From RGIG7213 sp045652135 (lineage in GTDB: Bacteria; Bacillota; Clostridia; Oscillospirales; CAG-272), in NCBI GenBank assembly GCA_045652135.1, contig JAZRTS010000094.1, positions 1 to 25,757 of the forward strand: a stretch of DNA of 25,757 nt, in the 5' to 3' direction. Below are positions 1-7,348 of this stretch, piece by piece. The notes under the pieces were generated by a model. It saw only the letters and a program-made list of their open reading frames with translations, did not search any database and was not told where the DNA came from. Position numbers and translations under genes: made by a program. How positions within the stretch are numbered: position 1 is the stretch's first letter; every line of letters begins with the position of its first letter.

Positions 1-1776
1 GACGTGCTTATCCCCGGTATTATGGAGCATATTGAACGTGCGGGCGTTCACAGCGGTGACTCTATCGCAATTTATCCCCCGCAGAACATTTCCGATAAGC
101 TCATTCACAGAATTATCGAATGTTCAACGCTCCTTTCAAAATCACTCGGCACAAAGGGCCTTGTAAATATTCAGTATCTTACATATGAGGGTGAGCTTTA
201 CGTAATTGAAGTTAACCCCAGAGCTTCCCGTACGATTCCCTACATCAGTAAGGTAACGGGAATTCCGATGGTCGATATTGCTTCCCGTGTAATGCTCGGT
301 GCAAAGCTCAAGGACCTCGGATATGAAAGCGGTCTTTACAAGATTCCTCCGTACGTTGCCGTTAAGGTTCCCGTATTCTCGTTTGAAAAGTTGTCAGACG
401 TTAACTCGTCCCTCGGCCCGGAAATGAAATCAACGGGTGAAGTCCTCGGTGTCGGTAAGAATCTTACTGAAGCACTTTTCAAGGGTATGGTTTCCGCAGG
501 CTTCAGAATGGACCTCGGCAAGGGTGACGGCGTGTATATCACGGTCGGCGACAACGATAAATTTGAAATAGTCAAGCTTGCAAAGAAATTTGCAGATCTC
601 GGACTTAACATCTACGCAACAAAGGGTACGGCGAAGGCAATTTCAGCCCTCGGCGGTATTGAGGTAGGTGTAATTCAGGAAGATGAAAACCATTCGCTTC
701 TTGAATGTGCGACAAGCCTTGTAGACGATGAAAAGATAAAACTCATCGTTTACACGGGTGCAAAGACGAAGCAGGCGCAGGAGGACTACATTTCACTTCA
801 CAGAACGGCGCTTCTTGCAGGTGTTGCTTGTATCACATCACTTGACACGGCAAATGCACTTGCTGACATCGTCGCATCCCGCTTCAATCTCCACAACACG
901 GAGCTTGTTGACATCAATAATATGAGAACAGAGCGCAAGAAGCTCGCATTCACAAAAATGCAGGCTTGCGGTAATGACTATCTGTTCTTCGACAATACAA
1001 AGGGTGAAATAACCTGCCCCGAATCACTTACACTTTCTGTATGCGACAGAAACTACGGTGTCGGTGCTGACGGTATCGTGCTTATCGAAAGATCACGTAT
1101 TGCAGATGCAAAAATACGCATCTTCAACAAGGACGGAAGCGAAGGTAAGATGGCAGGTAACAGCGTGCGTTGCGTTACGAAATACCTTTACGATAACGGA
1201 ATCACCGATAAAGAGGAGCTGGATATTGAAACAGCAAGTGGTATCAAGCACCAGAAGCTTTACATTTACGGCGGTCTTGTACGTTCTGTAAGCGGTGATA
1301 TGGGTGAGGTATCGCTGAAAGCGTGCGATGTTCCCACAACACTTGAGGGCGATGAAATAATCAATAAGTCCGTTAAGGTTGGCGGTGAGGAATATAACAT
1401 CACGTGCGTTTCCGTAGGAAATCCGCACTGCGTAATATTCTGCGACAGCGTTGACAAGATGAACGTTGAGGCAGTCGGTTCGATGTTTGAAAACTGTGAA
1501 TACTTCCCCGAACGTGTCAACACGGAATTTGTAAGAGTGGTCAATAAGAACACACTCAAAATGCGTGTCTGGGAAAGAGGAAACGGCGAAACACTTTCCT
1601 GCGGTACAGGTGCGTGCGCGGCGGCTGTTGCGGCTGTTGTAAACGGCTACTGCGAGGAAGGCGCTGACATCACAGTCAAGCTTCGCGGCGGCGACCTTAT
1701 CGTAAACTACAAGGACGGTAAGGTAACGCTTACAGGCTCGGTTGAATCCGTATTCGACGGCACAATAATGATGTAA
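1..1776 (+). CDS. carB-dapF: CarB-DapF fusion: carbamoyl-phosphate synthase large chain C-terminal part joined to a diaminopimelate epimerase domain (5' partial)
   Basis: The frame is open from the first base, so the GTG at position 4 is not the start; about 750 residues of CarB should lie upstream. Bases 1 to about 480 encode the end of the second ATP-grasp half (GIMEHIERAGVHSGD; EVNPRASRTIP). Bases about 530-920 encode the MGS-like allosteric domain. The normal CarB end passes without a stop into a full-length DapF domain from about 945 (FTKMQACGNDY) to the stop at 1774-1776. CarB makes carbamoyl phosphate for pyrimidines and arginine; DapF interconverts LL- and meso-diaminopimelate for lysine and peptidoglycan. 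The DapF C-terminal catalytic motif is present (SCGTGACA, Cys codon 1600-1602). In the N-terminal motif the expected Cys is Ala (KMAGNSVRC, Ala codon 1153-1155). An in-frame ATG at 922 has no suitably spaced ribosome binding site, so one fused polypeptide is the simplest reading. Confidence 0.93.
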   Translation, partial: DVLIPGIMEHIERAGVHSGDSIAIYPPQNISDKLIHRIIECSTLLSKSLGTKGLVNIQYLTYEGELYVIEVNPRASRTIPYISKVTGIPMVDIASRVMLGAKLKDLGYESGLYKIPPYVAVKVPVFSFEKLSDVNSSLGPEMKSTGEVLGVGKNLTEALFKGMVSAGFRMDLGKGDGVYITVGDNDKFEIVKLAKKFADLGLNIYATKGTAKAISALGGIEVGVIQEDENHSLLECATSLVDDEKIKLIVYTGAKTKQAQEDYISLHRTALLAGVACITSLDTANALADIVASRFNLHNTELVDINNMRTERKKLAFTKMQACGNDYLFFDNTKGEITCPESLTLSVCDRNYGVGADGIVLIERSRIADAKIRIFNKDGSEGKMAGNSVRCVTKYLYDNGITDKEELDIETASGIKHQKLYIYGGLVRSVSGDMGEVSLKACDVPTTLEGDEIINKSVKVGGEEYNITCVSVGNPHCVIFCDSVDKMNVEAVGSMFENCEYFPERVNTEFVRVVNKNTLKMRVWERGNGETLSCGTGACAAAVAAVVNGYCEEGADITVKLRGGDLIVNYKDGKVTLTGSVESVFDGTIMM

Positions 1777-1785
1777 TAAAAAATA

Positions 1786-1820
1786 AATCGACAGAGGAAA
1801 AACCTCTGTCGATTTTGTTT
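1786..1820 (+). terminator. Rho-independent terminator of carB-dapF
   Basis: A perfect 12-bp inverted repeat (1786-1797 with 1803-1814, five-A loop) starts 9 bases after the stop and is followed by TTTTGTTTTAT. Its position and T-tract suit termination of the + strand transcript. Confidence 0.9.
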
Positions 1821-1825
1821 TATAG

Positions 1826-1855
1826 AAAAAAATCCACGGTTCAACCGTGGATTTT
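1826..1855 (-). terminator. Terminator of the 71-aa membrane protein gene; may act in both directions
   Basis: A 12-bp stem (1829-1840 with 1844-1855, three-base loop) lies 13 bases beyond the stop of the minus-strand gene at 1868. On the minus strand it runs into a T-tract (complement of the A-run at 1826-1832). Convergent transcription from carB-dapF may also use it. Confidence 0.8.
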
Positions 1856-1867
1856 CATTTGTCATTT

Positions 1868-2083
1868 TTAATTGTTATGTATCTTTCTGAATATATATAT
1901 TGTTGCCATTAATGTCAAAATACACAGAACGATACCAAAGACTCTCCCTATTATCATAGGACTTCCGATAGCACATGAAATTCCTACGTATAGAATGAAT
2001 AAACCCAAAACAGCTACAATGGCATAGCGTATAAACTTGGGAATTTTAGGATTGTTTAAAAAGTCTGCTAAAAACGGTTCCAT
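1868..2083 (-). CDS. Small two-helix membrane protein, unknown function (71 aa)
   Basis: The ATG at 2083 is preceded by GGAGGTG at good spacing. After an N-terminal stretch of about 18 residues (LADFLNNPKIPKF) come two hydrophobic segments, roughly residues 19-40 and 43-64, and a short basic tail (RKIHNN). No catalytic motif or family is recognisable. It has its own promoter at 2175-2202 and its own terminator, so it is a one-gene unit just downstream of other small membrane protein genes on the same strand. Confidence 0.75.
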   Translation of the reverse strand: MEPFLADFLNNPKIPKFIRYAIVAVLGLFILYVGISCAIGSPMIIGRVFGIVLCILTLMATIYIFRKIHNN

Positions 2084-2174
2084 AAGACACCTCCGTCAAT
2101 TTTGATAAACAAAATTCGCAATCAAATCCATTCAAGAAATCTTAAAGTCACACAATTGATTTTATTGCAAACTG

Positions 2175-2202
2175 ATTATATCACAACATCACGAAATGTA
2201 AA
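2175..2202 (-). promoter_or_regulatory. Sigma-A-type promoter for the 71-aa membrane protein gene
   Basis: On the minus strand, -35 TTTACA (2197-2202) and -10 TATAAT (2175-2180) are separated by 16 bases. The predicted transcript start is about 85 bases upstream of the ATG at 2083. The 2084-2249 gap holds this promoter and no other feature I can support. Confidence 0.6.
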
Positions 2203-2249
2203 TACGTATGCTTGAATTTATGTTTATTGCTCATACATTAATCACCGCT

Positions 2250-2624
2250 TTATGTTATAGCAGAAAAAGCACAAAAAGCAACTACAAATAATATAAAAAT
2301 AAGTACTGCGGAATAGAAATACAAAAATGCTTTAGATATTCTGCCGATAACTGTATTCTCAGCTATTTTGGTATTAACAAGAGAACATATAAATCCAACG
2401 GATGCACATCCGCCGCCTAAAAAAATAAATCCGATCCACAAGGCGATGGAGGTAACGACCGCACCGACAATGGATGCACCCGGCAGCTTATCGTTCGATG
2501 TATCGATTGTTGCGTTATCGAACTCATAAAACGATATACCCGTGTTGACGAGGATCACAGCTGTAAATATAAACGAAACGATAATCACGCACAAAAGTAT
2601 TATCGACCCTGCTTTTTTATCCAC
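2250..2624 (-). CDS. Three-helix membrane protein, unknown function (124 aa)
   Basis: It starts with GTG at 2624, chosen because a perfect AAGGAGG lies 7 bases upstream. Hydrophobic segments fall at about residues 7-28, 48-82 (Gly-rich, with GFIFLGGGCASVGF) and 99-122. The loop after the first helix is polar and acidic (about 33-45). I recognise no family. It is the last gene of the unit that starts with the lipoprotein at 4607, 31 bases after the preceding gene; no clear terminator follows it. Confidence 0.7.
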   Translation of the reverse strand: MDKKAGSIILLCVIIVSFIFTAVILVNTGISFYEFDNATIDTSNDKLPGASIVGAVVTSIALWIGFIFLGGGCASVGFICSLVNTKIAENTVIGRISKAFLYFYSAVLIFILFVVAFCAFSAIT

Positions 2625-2655
2625 AAAATAGCCTCCTTATCAAATTGACGTCTGT

Positions 2656-3057
2656 TCAATTCTTATTATATGCTATTGAAAACTCCTTATCTTCCATTTC
2701 TGCGCCTCGGAGAATAACAACTACCGCATCATCATCCCAAGAAATAGATTTAATATTCCATTCCCCTGCACTTGCACCGTCATCGTTAACGTACGTAGAT
2801 AGGCGATTTATAGTTTTACCATCTTGATTTTTGAGTGTCAGTCTGACATCTGTCGAACCAAATGGCCAGTCAGGGCTACCCAACTGCTCAAATAGAAGCG
2901 AATACTCTCCGTTGGTACTGTTGTAGGTTGCGATTTCCTCCGGAAACATAAAATTCAATGCACCCGACCAAAGGGCACCGATAAAGAGGAATGCGCAAAT
3001 CATTAAAACAACCGCAATCGATAATATTATCGATATAATTTTTACCGTTTTACGCAT
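2656..3057 (-). CDS. N-terminally anchored extracytoplasmic protein, unknown function (133 aa)
   Basis: The start is placed at the ATG at 3057 because GAGGGG lies 7 bases upstream. An in-frame TTG at 3075 would add six residues but puts that site inside the gene. One transmembrane segment (about residues 5-30) is followed by a roughly 100-residue soluble domain, probably outside the membrane. Visible stretches are YSLLFEQLGSPDWPFGSTDV and IKSISWDDDAVVVILRG, which look like beta-strands. This resembles small conserved Clostridia proteins annotated as hypothetical. Membership of a unit with a lipoprotein and other membrane proteins suggests a cell-envelope role (inference). Confidence 0.72.
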   Translation of the reverse strand: MRKTVKIISIILSIAVVLMICAFLFIGALWSGALNFMFPEEIATYNSTNGEYSLLFEQLGSPDWPFGSTDVRLTLKNQDGKTINRLSTYVNDDGASAGEWNIKSISWDDDAVVVILRGAEMEDKEFSIAYNKN

Positions 3058-3098
3058 ATTATTTCCCCTCGTCAATATCAGTTTTATGGCCGATTTGA

Positions 3099-3500
3099 TT
3101 ACTCTGCGCAGTCGCAGTCGTCATCGCCGTGGTCTTCGTCACCGTCGTCCATAAACTCACGTGCGGTTATGCGCTTTTCATCGCGCTGTTTTTCCACAAG
3201 GTCGGAAATGAGATTTTTGACTTCCTTCGGCTTTTTAACACTGAGAATATCAAATTCGGGCGTTGACTTGTCAGCCGTACAGCAATGAATGGTGCCGACA
3301 CCGATCAAACGCTGTCCGAATGTTCTGCGAAGTGTCAGATCCATTATTCTGTAAAGACGTATTTCTTCCTCCTTTTTGGAGAAAAATCCCGTTTCGATAA
3401 GTAACTTTTCCTCTGTCAGCTTATAAACCGTAAGGCTCCACGGCAAACCCAGAAACGTGCGTTTTCTGTCTTTCCATACGTATTCTTCTTTGTTTTTCAT
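3099..3500 (-). CDS. Bacterial PH-domain (bPH_2 / YdbS-like) protein with acidic Cys/His tail (133 aa)
   Basis: Residues about 10-105 match the bPH_2 (DUF304) pattern, with a basic-aromatic entry (VWKDRKRTFLGLPWSLTVYKL), then GFFSKKEEEIRLYRIMDL and IGVGTIHCC. In this family such domains are usually cytoplasmic, membrane-associated beta-barrels, often with transmembrane helices; this copy has none. The last 17 residues (117-133) are almost all Asp, Glu, Gly, His and Cys (DDGDEDHGDDDCDCAE), which could bind a metal (inference). The ATG at 3500 follows GAGG, and the gene lies 9 bases after the lipoprotein gene. Confidence 0.78.
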   Translation of the reverse strand: MKNKEEYVWKDRKRTFLGLPWSLTVYKLTEEKLLIETGFFSKKEEEIRLYRIMDLTLRRTFGQRLIGVGTIHCCTADKSTPEFDILSVKKPKEVKNLISDLVEKQRDEKRITAREFMDDGDEDHGDDDCDCAE

Positions 3501-3509
3501 ATTATTTCC

Positions 3510-4607
3510 TCACTTTATTTCCGTTTCGGTGAACGAGACGGTTTTTGCATTATTTTTATCAAACATAAGATCGTATAATTTTCCGTCCTTTGAAAACGTC
3601 AAGGAGCTTCCGCTGATACGCACAGACTTTTCATTTTTAATGTTGAACATCATACCGTAAAAATCCTCATGCGATACAACGTCGTCAGCAGCCTTAGCAA
3701 GCTGTATGTTAAACGTAAGTATATCTCCATCAAGATATACCGCTTCACGGTTGACGTATTCACTATCTGAAAGCGTATAAAGCGATGTTATCTCCTCGTC
3801 ATTAACTCCGATATAACCGACAATATCAGATTCAAACTTTCCTTCCTTATCGACTGTCTGGTAGAAAAGCCCTATATTTCCGTCTTTGCCGTATGCAACG
3901 GAATAAACAACAGCGACATTTATCGGAAGAAGCTTTTTCTTTTCCGCTTCGCCCGTTTTAAGGTTATAAATTGAAATATGTGTATCATATCCCGTAACAG
4001 TCGCCGCCACAAGTTTGTCACCGTAAGCATCCATACACGTTATGGAATGGTTGAACGTAAACTCATTTTCCGTCATGGGCACTGTTGCAAACTCTGTCGG
4101 TTCTTCGTCCCCGACTGTATACTTCATTATTCTCGTTTCCTCGAGGGCAAAGGAGGATGTTATATAATAAACATCACGTCCGACGACCTCAATAAATCTC
4201 GACTGCACATCGTACGTTTCAAATACAATGACCTTTGAAAAGGGTGTGTATATTTCGCCGCTTTCGGTGTCAATTACCTTTAAAATGCATCTTTCGTCAC
4301 GGTTTTCGTATATCTGACGCTCATAAAATGCGATGATTCCGTCGTTTGCATACAGCTCATACGCATAGCTGTTTTCGGGGAGCGTATATAAAAGCTTGCT
4401 CGCGCCGTCATTGGTTTTTGCCGTGATATAATATTCATCCTCATCGGCATAAAGACAAGCGGTGTCGCCTTTTTCATTATAAAATGCAGTGTACGTTAAA
4501 AACTTTTCATCATCGTTTTTAAACAAAACCGTTCTATCTCCGAGCTTCGCGCCTGAGCAAGAACACAAAAGCACCGTCATAAGTATCAAACAAAAAAATC
4601 TTTTCAT
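3510..4607 (-). CDS. Lipoprotein of unknown function (365 aa), possibly beta-propeller-like
   Basis: Residues 1-17 form a lipoprotein signal peptide (MKRFFCLILMTVLLCSC), with Cys17 the likely lipidated residue. The rest is soluble and rich in short beta-strand-like repeats separated by polar turns (GRDVYYITSS; GDKLVAATVTGYDTHISIYN; DGDILTFNIQL), which suggests a propeller-like fold. I recognise no family. It is the first gene after the 4634-4662 promoter, with AAAGAGG upstream of the ATG. It heads a four-gene unit with the PH-domain protein and two membrane proteins, so an envelope-associated complex is plausible. Confidence 0.75.
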   Translation of the reverse strand: MKRFFCLILMTVLLCSCSGAKLGDRTVLFKNDDEKFLTYTAFYNEKGDTACLYADEDEYYITAKTNDGASKLLYTLPENSYAYELYANDGIIAFYERQIYENRDERCILKVIDTESGEIYTPFSKVIVFETYDVQSRFIEVVGRDVYYITSSFALEETRIMKYTVGDEEPTEFATVPMTENEFTFNHSITCMDAYGDKLVAATVTGYDTHISIYNLKTGEAEKKKLLPINVAVVYSVAYGKDGNIGLFYQTVDKEGKFESDIVGYIGVNDEEITSLYTLSDSEYVNREAVYLDGDILTFNIQLAKAADDVVSHEDFYGMMFNIKNEKSVRISGSSLTFSKDGKLYDLMFDKNNAKTVSFTETEIK

Positions 4608-4633
4608 ATATACCTCTTTAAGTTTATATGATT

Positions 4634-4662
4634 ATTTTAACAGATATATATGTAATTGTCAA
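4634..4662 (-). promoter_or_regulatory. Strong sigma-A promoter for the lipoprotein / PH-domain / membrane protein unit
   Basis: On the minus strand, a consensus -35 TTGACA (4657-4662) and -10 TAAAAT (4634-4639) are exactly 17 bases apart. The predicted start is about 20 bases upstream of the ATG at 4607. No other promoter of this quality is visible before 2250. Confidence 0.8.
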
Positions 4663-4691
4663 CCTATCGGCAAAAAAATGATATTCTTTAT

Positions 4692-4746
4692 ACACCGCGC
4701 AAAGCGGTGTGCGCCCCCACCGCCGAGGGGGGTGGCGGAGGGGCGC
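4692..4746. repeat. GC-rich double palindrome, possibly a REP-like intergenic element
   Basis: Two adjoining inverted repeats stand out in an AT-rich gap. The first is a 7-bp stem, ACACCGC/GCGGTGT (4692-4698 with 4704-4710). The second is GCGCCCC/GGGGCGC (4711-4717 with 4740-4746), with an inner CCGCC/GGCGG pairing (4720-4724 with 4734-4738). There is no T-tract on either side. It lies between the ackA terminator and the promoter of the lipoprotein unit. A dispersed extragenic palindrome is inferred; copy number cannot be judged from one window. Confidence 0.6.
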
Positions 4747-4781
4747 TTATTTAATACTATTTTACGGTAAATAGCAAAACA

Positions 4782-4804
4782 GACTCAAAGCAAAGCCTTG
4801 AGTC
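4782..4804 (-). terminator. Rho-independent terminator of ackA
   Basis: A 10-bp stem (4782-4791 with 4795-4804, AAA loop, one position pairing as G-U on the minus-strand RNA) lies 15 bases beyond the ackA stop. On the minus strand it is followed by TGTTTTG, a modest T-tract. Confidence 0.75.
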
Positions 4805-4819
4805 CGTTTATGTATTTTA

Positions 4820-6052
4820 TTACTTGTTCATTTCGTTAACAAGTCTTTCTGTATCAGATGCGATAACCTTTTCTTCGTTTGTGGGAATGAGGTAAACGAG
4901 AACCTTGGAATCATCTGTTGAAAGCTTGATAACATCAGACTGGTGGTGAGCCTTAGCATTTGCTTCTTCGTCCATCTTGATGCCGAAGTAGGAAAGCTCC
5001 TTACATACTCTTGAGCGGAGTCCGGGGTTGTTTTCACCGAGACCTGCTGTGAATACGAGAGCATCAAGTCCGTCCATAGCAGCCGCATAAGAACCGATGA
5101 ACTTTCTTATCTGGTATGCAAGTATCTTTGTTGTAAGAATTGCACGTGCATTGCCTTCTTCCGCTGCCTTTTCGATGTCACGGCTGTCAGATGAGATGCC
5201 AGAAACGCCGAGGAATCCGCACTTCTTGTTCATATATTCGTTCATCTGTGCAGGTGTGAAGCCTTCTTTTTCCATAATGAAGGGAACGATAGCGGGGTCG
5301 ATAGCACCGCAGCGTGTACCCATCATAAGACCGTCAAGGGGTGTGAAGCCCATACTTGTGTCAAGAACCTTACCGTCCTTAACAGCTGTGATGGAAGAAC
5401 CGTTGCCGAGGTGGCATGTTACGATCTTTGTACCCTCTGTTTTGCCCATTATCTTGAGCATTTCGCCTGCAACGTATCTGTGAGATGTGCCGTGTGCGCC
5501 GTAACGGCGGATCTGATATTTTTCATACATATCGTATGAAAGCGGGAAGAAGTATGATTCTTCGGGCATTGACTGGTGGAATGCTGTGTCAAATACGAGA
5601 ACTTGGGGTGTGCCGGGCATAACTGCTGTACAGCCTGCGATACCCATAAGGTGAGGAACTGTGTGAAGGGGTGCGAGGTCCTTACAAAGCTCAAGCTTTG
5701 CAATAACATCGTCATTTACCAAAACACTTTCGGAGAAGTATGCACCGCCGTGCACGATTCTGTGGCCGACAGCCTCGATTTCCTTCATATCCTTGATAAC
5801 ACCGATCTCGGGGTCTGTAAGTGTATCAACAAGTATCTGTGTTGCGACAGCGTGGTTGGGCATGGGAATGTCCTTAATGACCTTGGGCTCGTTACCGCGT
5901 CTGTGCTCAATTCTTCCTTCTGCACCGACACCCTTGGATGTTTCTGTTGCGATTCTTTCGCAAATACCCTTTGCGAGAACTTCGTCTGTGTTTGTATCAA
6001 AAAGCTGATACTTGAGGCTCGATGAGCCTGCATTTACAACAAGTACGTTCAT
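4820..6052 (-). CDS. ackA: Acetate kinase (410 aa)
   Basis: It interconverts acetyl phosphate plus ADP and acetate plus ATP. In fermenting Clostridia this gives ATP at the end of the Pta-AckA route, in the cytoplasm. The length is typical (about 400). Family signatures seen are VNAGSSSLKYQLF at residues 6-18, the substrate-binding GHRIVHGG at 96-103 (Arg98), YGAHGTSHRYV with the catalytic His region, LGNGSSITAV, and MGFTPLDGLMMGTRCG. The ATG at 6052 follows AGGAGAG. It stands alone with its own promoter and terminator; no pta is next to it. It is divergent from tmcAL, whose enzyme also uses acetate. Confidence 0.98.
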   Translation of the reverse strand: MNVLVVNAGSSSLKYQLFDTNTDEVLAKGICERIATETSKGVGAEGRIEHRRGNEPKVIKDIPMPNHAVATQILVDTLTDPEIGVIKDMKEIEAVGHRIVHGGAYFSESVLVNDDVIAKLELCKDLAPLHTVPHLMGIAGCTAVMPGTPQVLVFDTAFHQSMPEESYFFPLSYDMYEKYQIRRYGAHGTSHRYVAGEMLKIMGKTEGTKIVTCHLGNGSSITAVKDGKVLDTSMGFTPLDGLMMGTRCGAIDPAIVPFIMEKEGFTPAQMNEYMNKKCGFLGVSGISSDSRDIEKAAEEGNARAILTTKILAYQIRKFIGSYAAAMDGLDALVFTAGLGENNPGLRSRVCKELSYFGIKMDEEANAKAHHQSDVIKLSTDDSKVLVYLIPTNEEKVIASDTERLVNEMNK

Positions 6053-6096
6053 TTTTCTCTCCTAATCTTGATTTTTCAAAAAATATATTATATAAT

Positions 6097-6125
6097 ATTA
6101 TACACCCTATTTTATTTTTTTTCAA
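6097..6125 (-). promoter_or_regulatory. Sigma-A promoter of ackA
   Basis: On the minus strand, -35 TTGAAA (6120-6125) and a perfect -10 TATAAT (6097-6102) have a 17-base spacer. The predicted 5' UTR is about 40 bases. On the opposite strand a TATAAT at 6147-6152 could serve tmcAL but has no good -35. Confidence 0.8.
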
Positions 6126-6184
6126 TAGCAAAAACAAAAAAATGCGTATAATTTACGTCTTTTTCTTATAAAACGAGGTTTTGT

Positions 6185-7348
6185 ATGGCATACAGTGCGG
6201 TTTTTATAATTTGTGAATTTGACCCGTTCCATTTCGGACACAAATTCCTGATAGACGAAGCAAAAAAAATATCGGGCACAGCCCCCGTAATTTGTATTAT
6301 GAGCGGTAACTTCACCCAACGCGGCGAATGTGCTATAGCTGACAAATTCACCCGTGCCAAATCTGCTGTTTTGTGCGGTGCTGACCTTGTGTTGTCACTT
6401 CCCGTTTTCTACTCCTCCGCCTGTGCCGAGCTTTTTGCCGTCGGCGCTGTAAAAATCATATCCGAAGTATCGTGTGGGGAAGAATGTGCGCTTATTTTCG
6501 GCTCTGAATCGGGTGACGTCAACACACTTATAAAATGCGCTGACAACCTTGACACCGAAGAATTTAAAAATAAAATAGAAAAGGTAAAAGCAAACGAAAG
6601 ATTCGCAAAAAGCCGTGAGGAAATATACAGCGAGCTTTTCGGTGATGCTTCGGTTTTATCCACACCAAATAACATTTTAGGCATCGAATATATAAAGGCG
6701 ATAAAAAAATATGCTCCGAATATCGTGCCGCGCACCGTCAAGCGTGAGGGCGCTATGCATAACAGCGACAAAACAGAACGTGTTTACGCCTCTGCGACGT
6801 ATTTAAGAAAAATTTCAGAAGCACCCGAATTTTTTGATTTTATTCCCGAAATAACGCACGGAATATATAAAAACGATCAGTTCCCCGCAAGAATACAAAA
6901 CGCCGAGCAGCTGATACTTGCAAAGCTCAGACAAACCGAAAAGTTTGATTTTGCCGATGGGGAGGGCGGGCTGTTACAAAGAATAGTCAAAATATCGCAA
7001 AGTGCCAAAGATTACGATGAGCTTATTTCCTCCGCCTCAACAAAAAGATATACAAACGCACGTATACGCCGTGCTGTGCTTTCCGCATTTTTGGAAATAA
7101 CCGAGGAACAAAGGCAAAAAGCCCCTACCTTTACACAGCTGTTGGCTGCAAATGACATCGGTATCAGATTCCTTTCAGATACAAAAAAACGGCACCGCAG
7201 CATCGAGATCATCACAAAGCCGTCAAAGCATACCGACCTTTCCGACTTCAAGCGTGAAATCGAATGTGACAATATGTTCGCCTTTATGATGCCGAAGGCG
7301 GCACCGTTCAATTATTCACTTAAAAATACACCGTTTATTCTGAAATAA
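6185..7348 (+). CDS. tmcAL: tRNA(Met) cytidine acetate ligase TmcAL (387 aa)
   Basis: The family (formerly YlbM/DUF795, HIGH_NTase1 fold) activates acetate with ATP and makes N4-acetylcytidine at the wobble base of elongator tRNA-Met. The HxGH nucleotidyltransferase motif is at residues 16-19 (EFDPFHFGH), followed by MSGNFTQRGE (39-48) and GADLVLSLPV, all typical. The length is near the usual 400. The motif has Asp where most members have Asn (EFNPFH), and the usual Gly before it is missing (VFIICEF), so the entry loop differs slightly. The ATG at 6185 follows ACGAGG. It is divergent from ackA, and its 3' end overlaps that of the converging carD-like gene by 14 bases. Confidence 0.93.
   Translation: MAYSAVFIICEFDPFHFGHKFLIDEAKKISGTAPVICIMSGNFTQRGECAIADKFTRAKSAVLCGADLVLSLPVFYSSACAELFAVGAVKIISEVSCGEECALIFGSESGDVNTLIKCADNLDTEEFKNKIEKVKANERFAKSREEIYSELFGDASVLSTPNNILGIEYIKAIKKYAPNIVPRTVKREGAMHNSDKTERVYASATYLRKISEAPEFFDFIPEITHGIYKNDQFPARIQNAEQLILAKLRQTEKFDFADGEGGLLQRIVKISQSAKDYDELISSASTKRYTNARIRRAVLSAFLEITEEQRQKAPTFTQLLAANDIGIRFLSDTKKRHRSIEIITKPSKHTDLSDFKREIECDNMFAFMMPKAAPFNYSLKNTPFILK

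Noticed and set aside
4692..4746. Rho-independent terminator in the GC-rich palindrome
   Set aside because: Neither strand has a T-tract after the stems, and ackA already has a terminator at 4782-4804.
4489..4770. 93-codon open frame on the + strand through the GC-rich palindrome
   Set aside because: It crosses a lipoprotein gene start, a promoter and a palindrome, and shows no protein-like conservation pattern.
5576..6025. 149-codon open frame on the + strand
   Set aside because: It lies entirely antisense to ackA, has no ribosome binding site and its composition mirrors the ackA codons.
6121..6152. Strong + strand promoter for tmcAL
   Set aside because: A perfect -10 (6147-6152) exists, but the only -35-like sequence is poor and about 20 bases away, so it is not listed as a feature.
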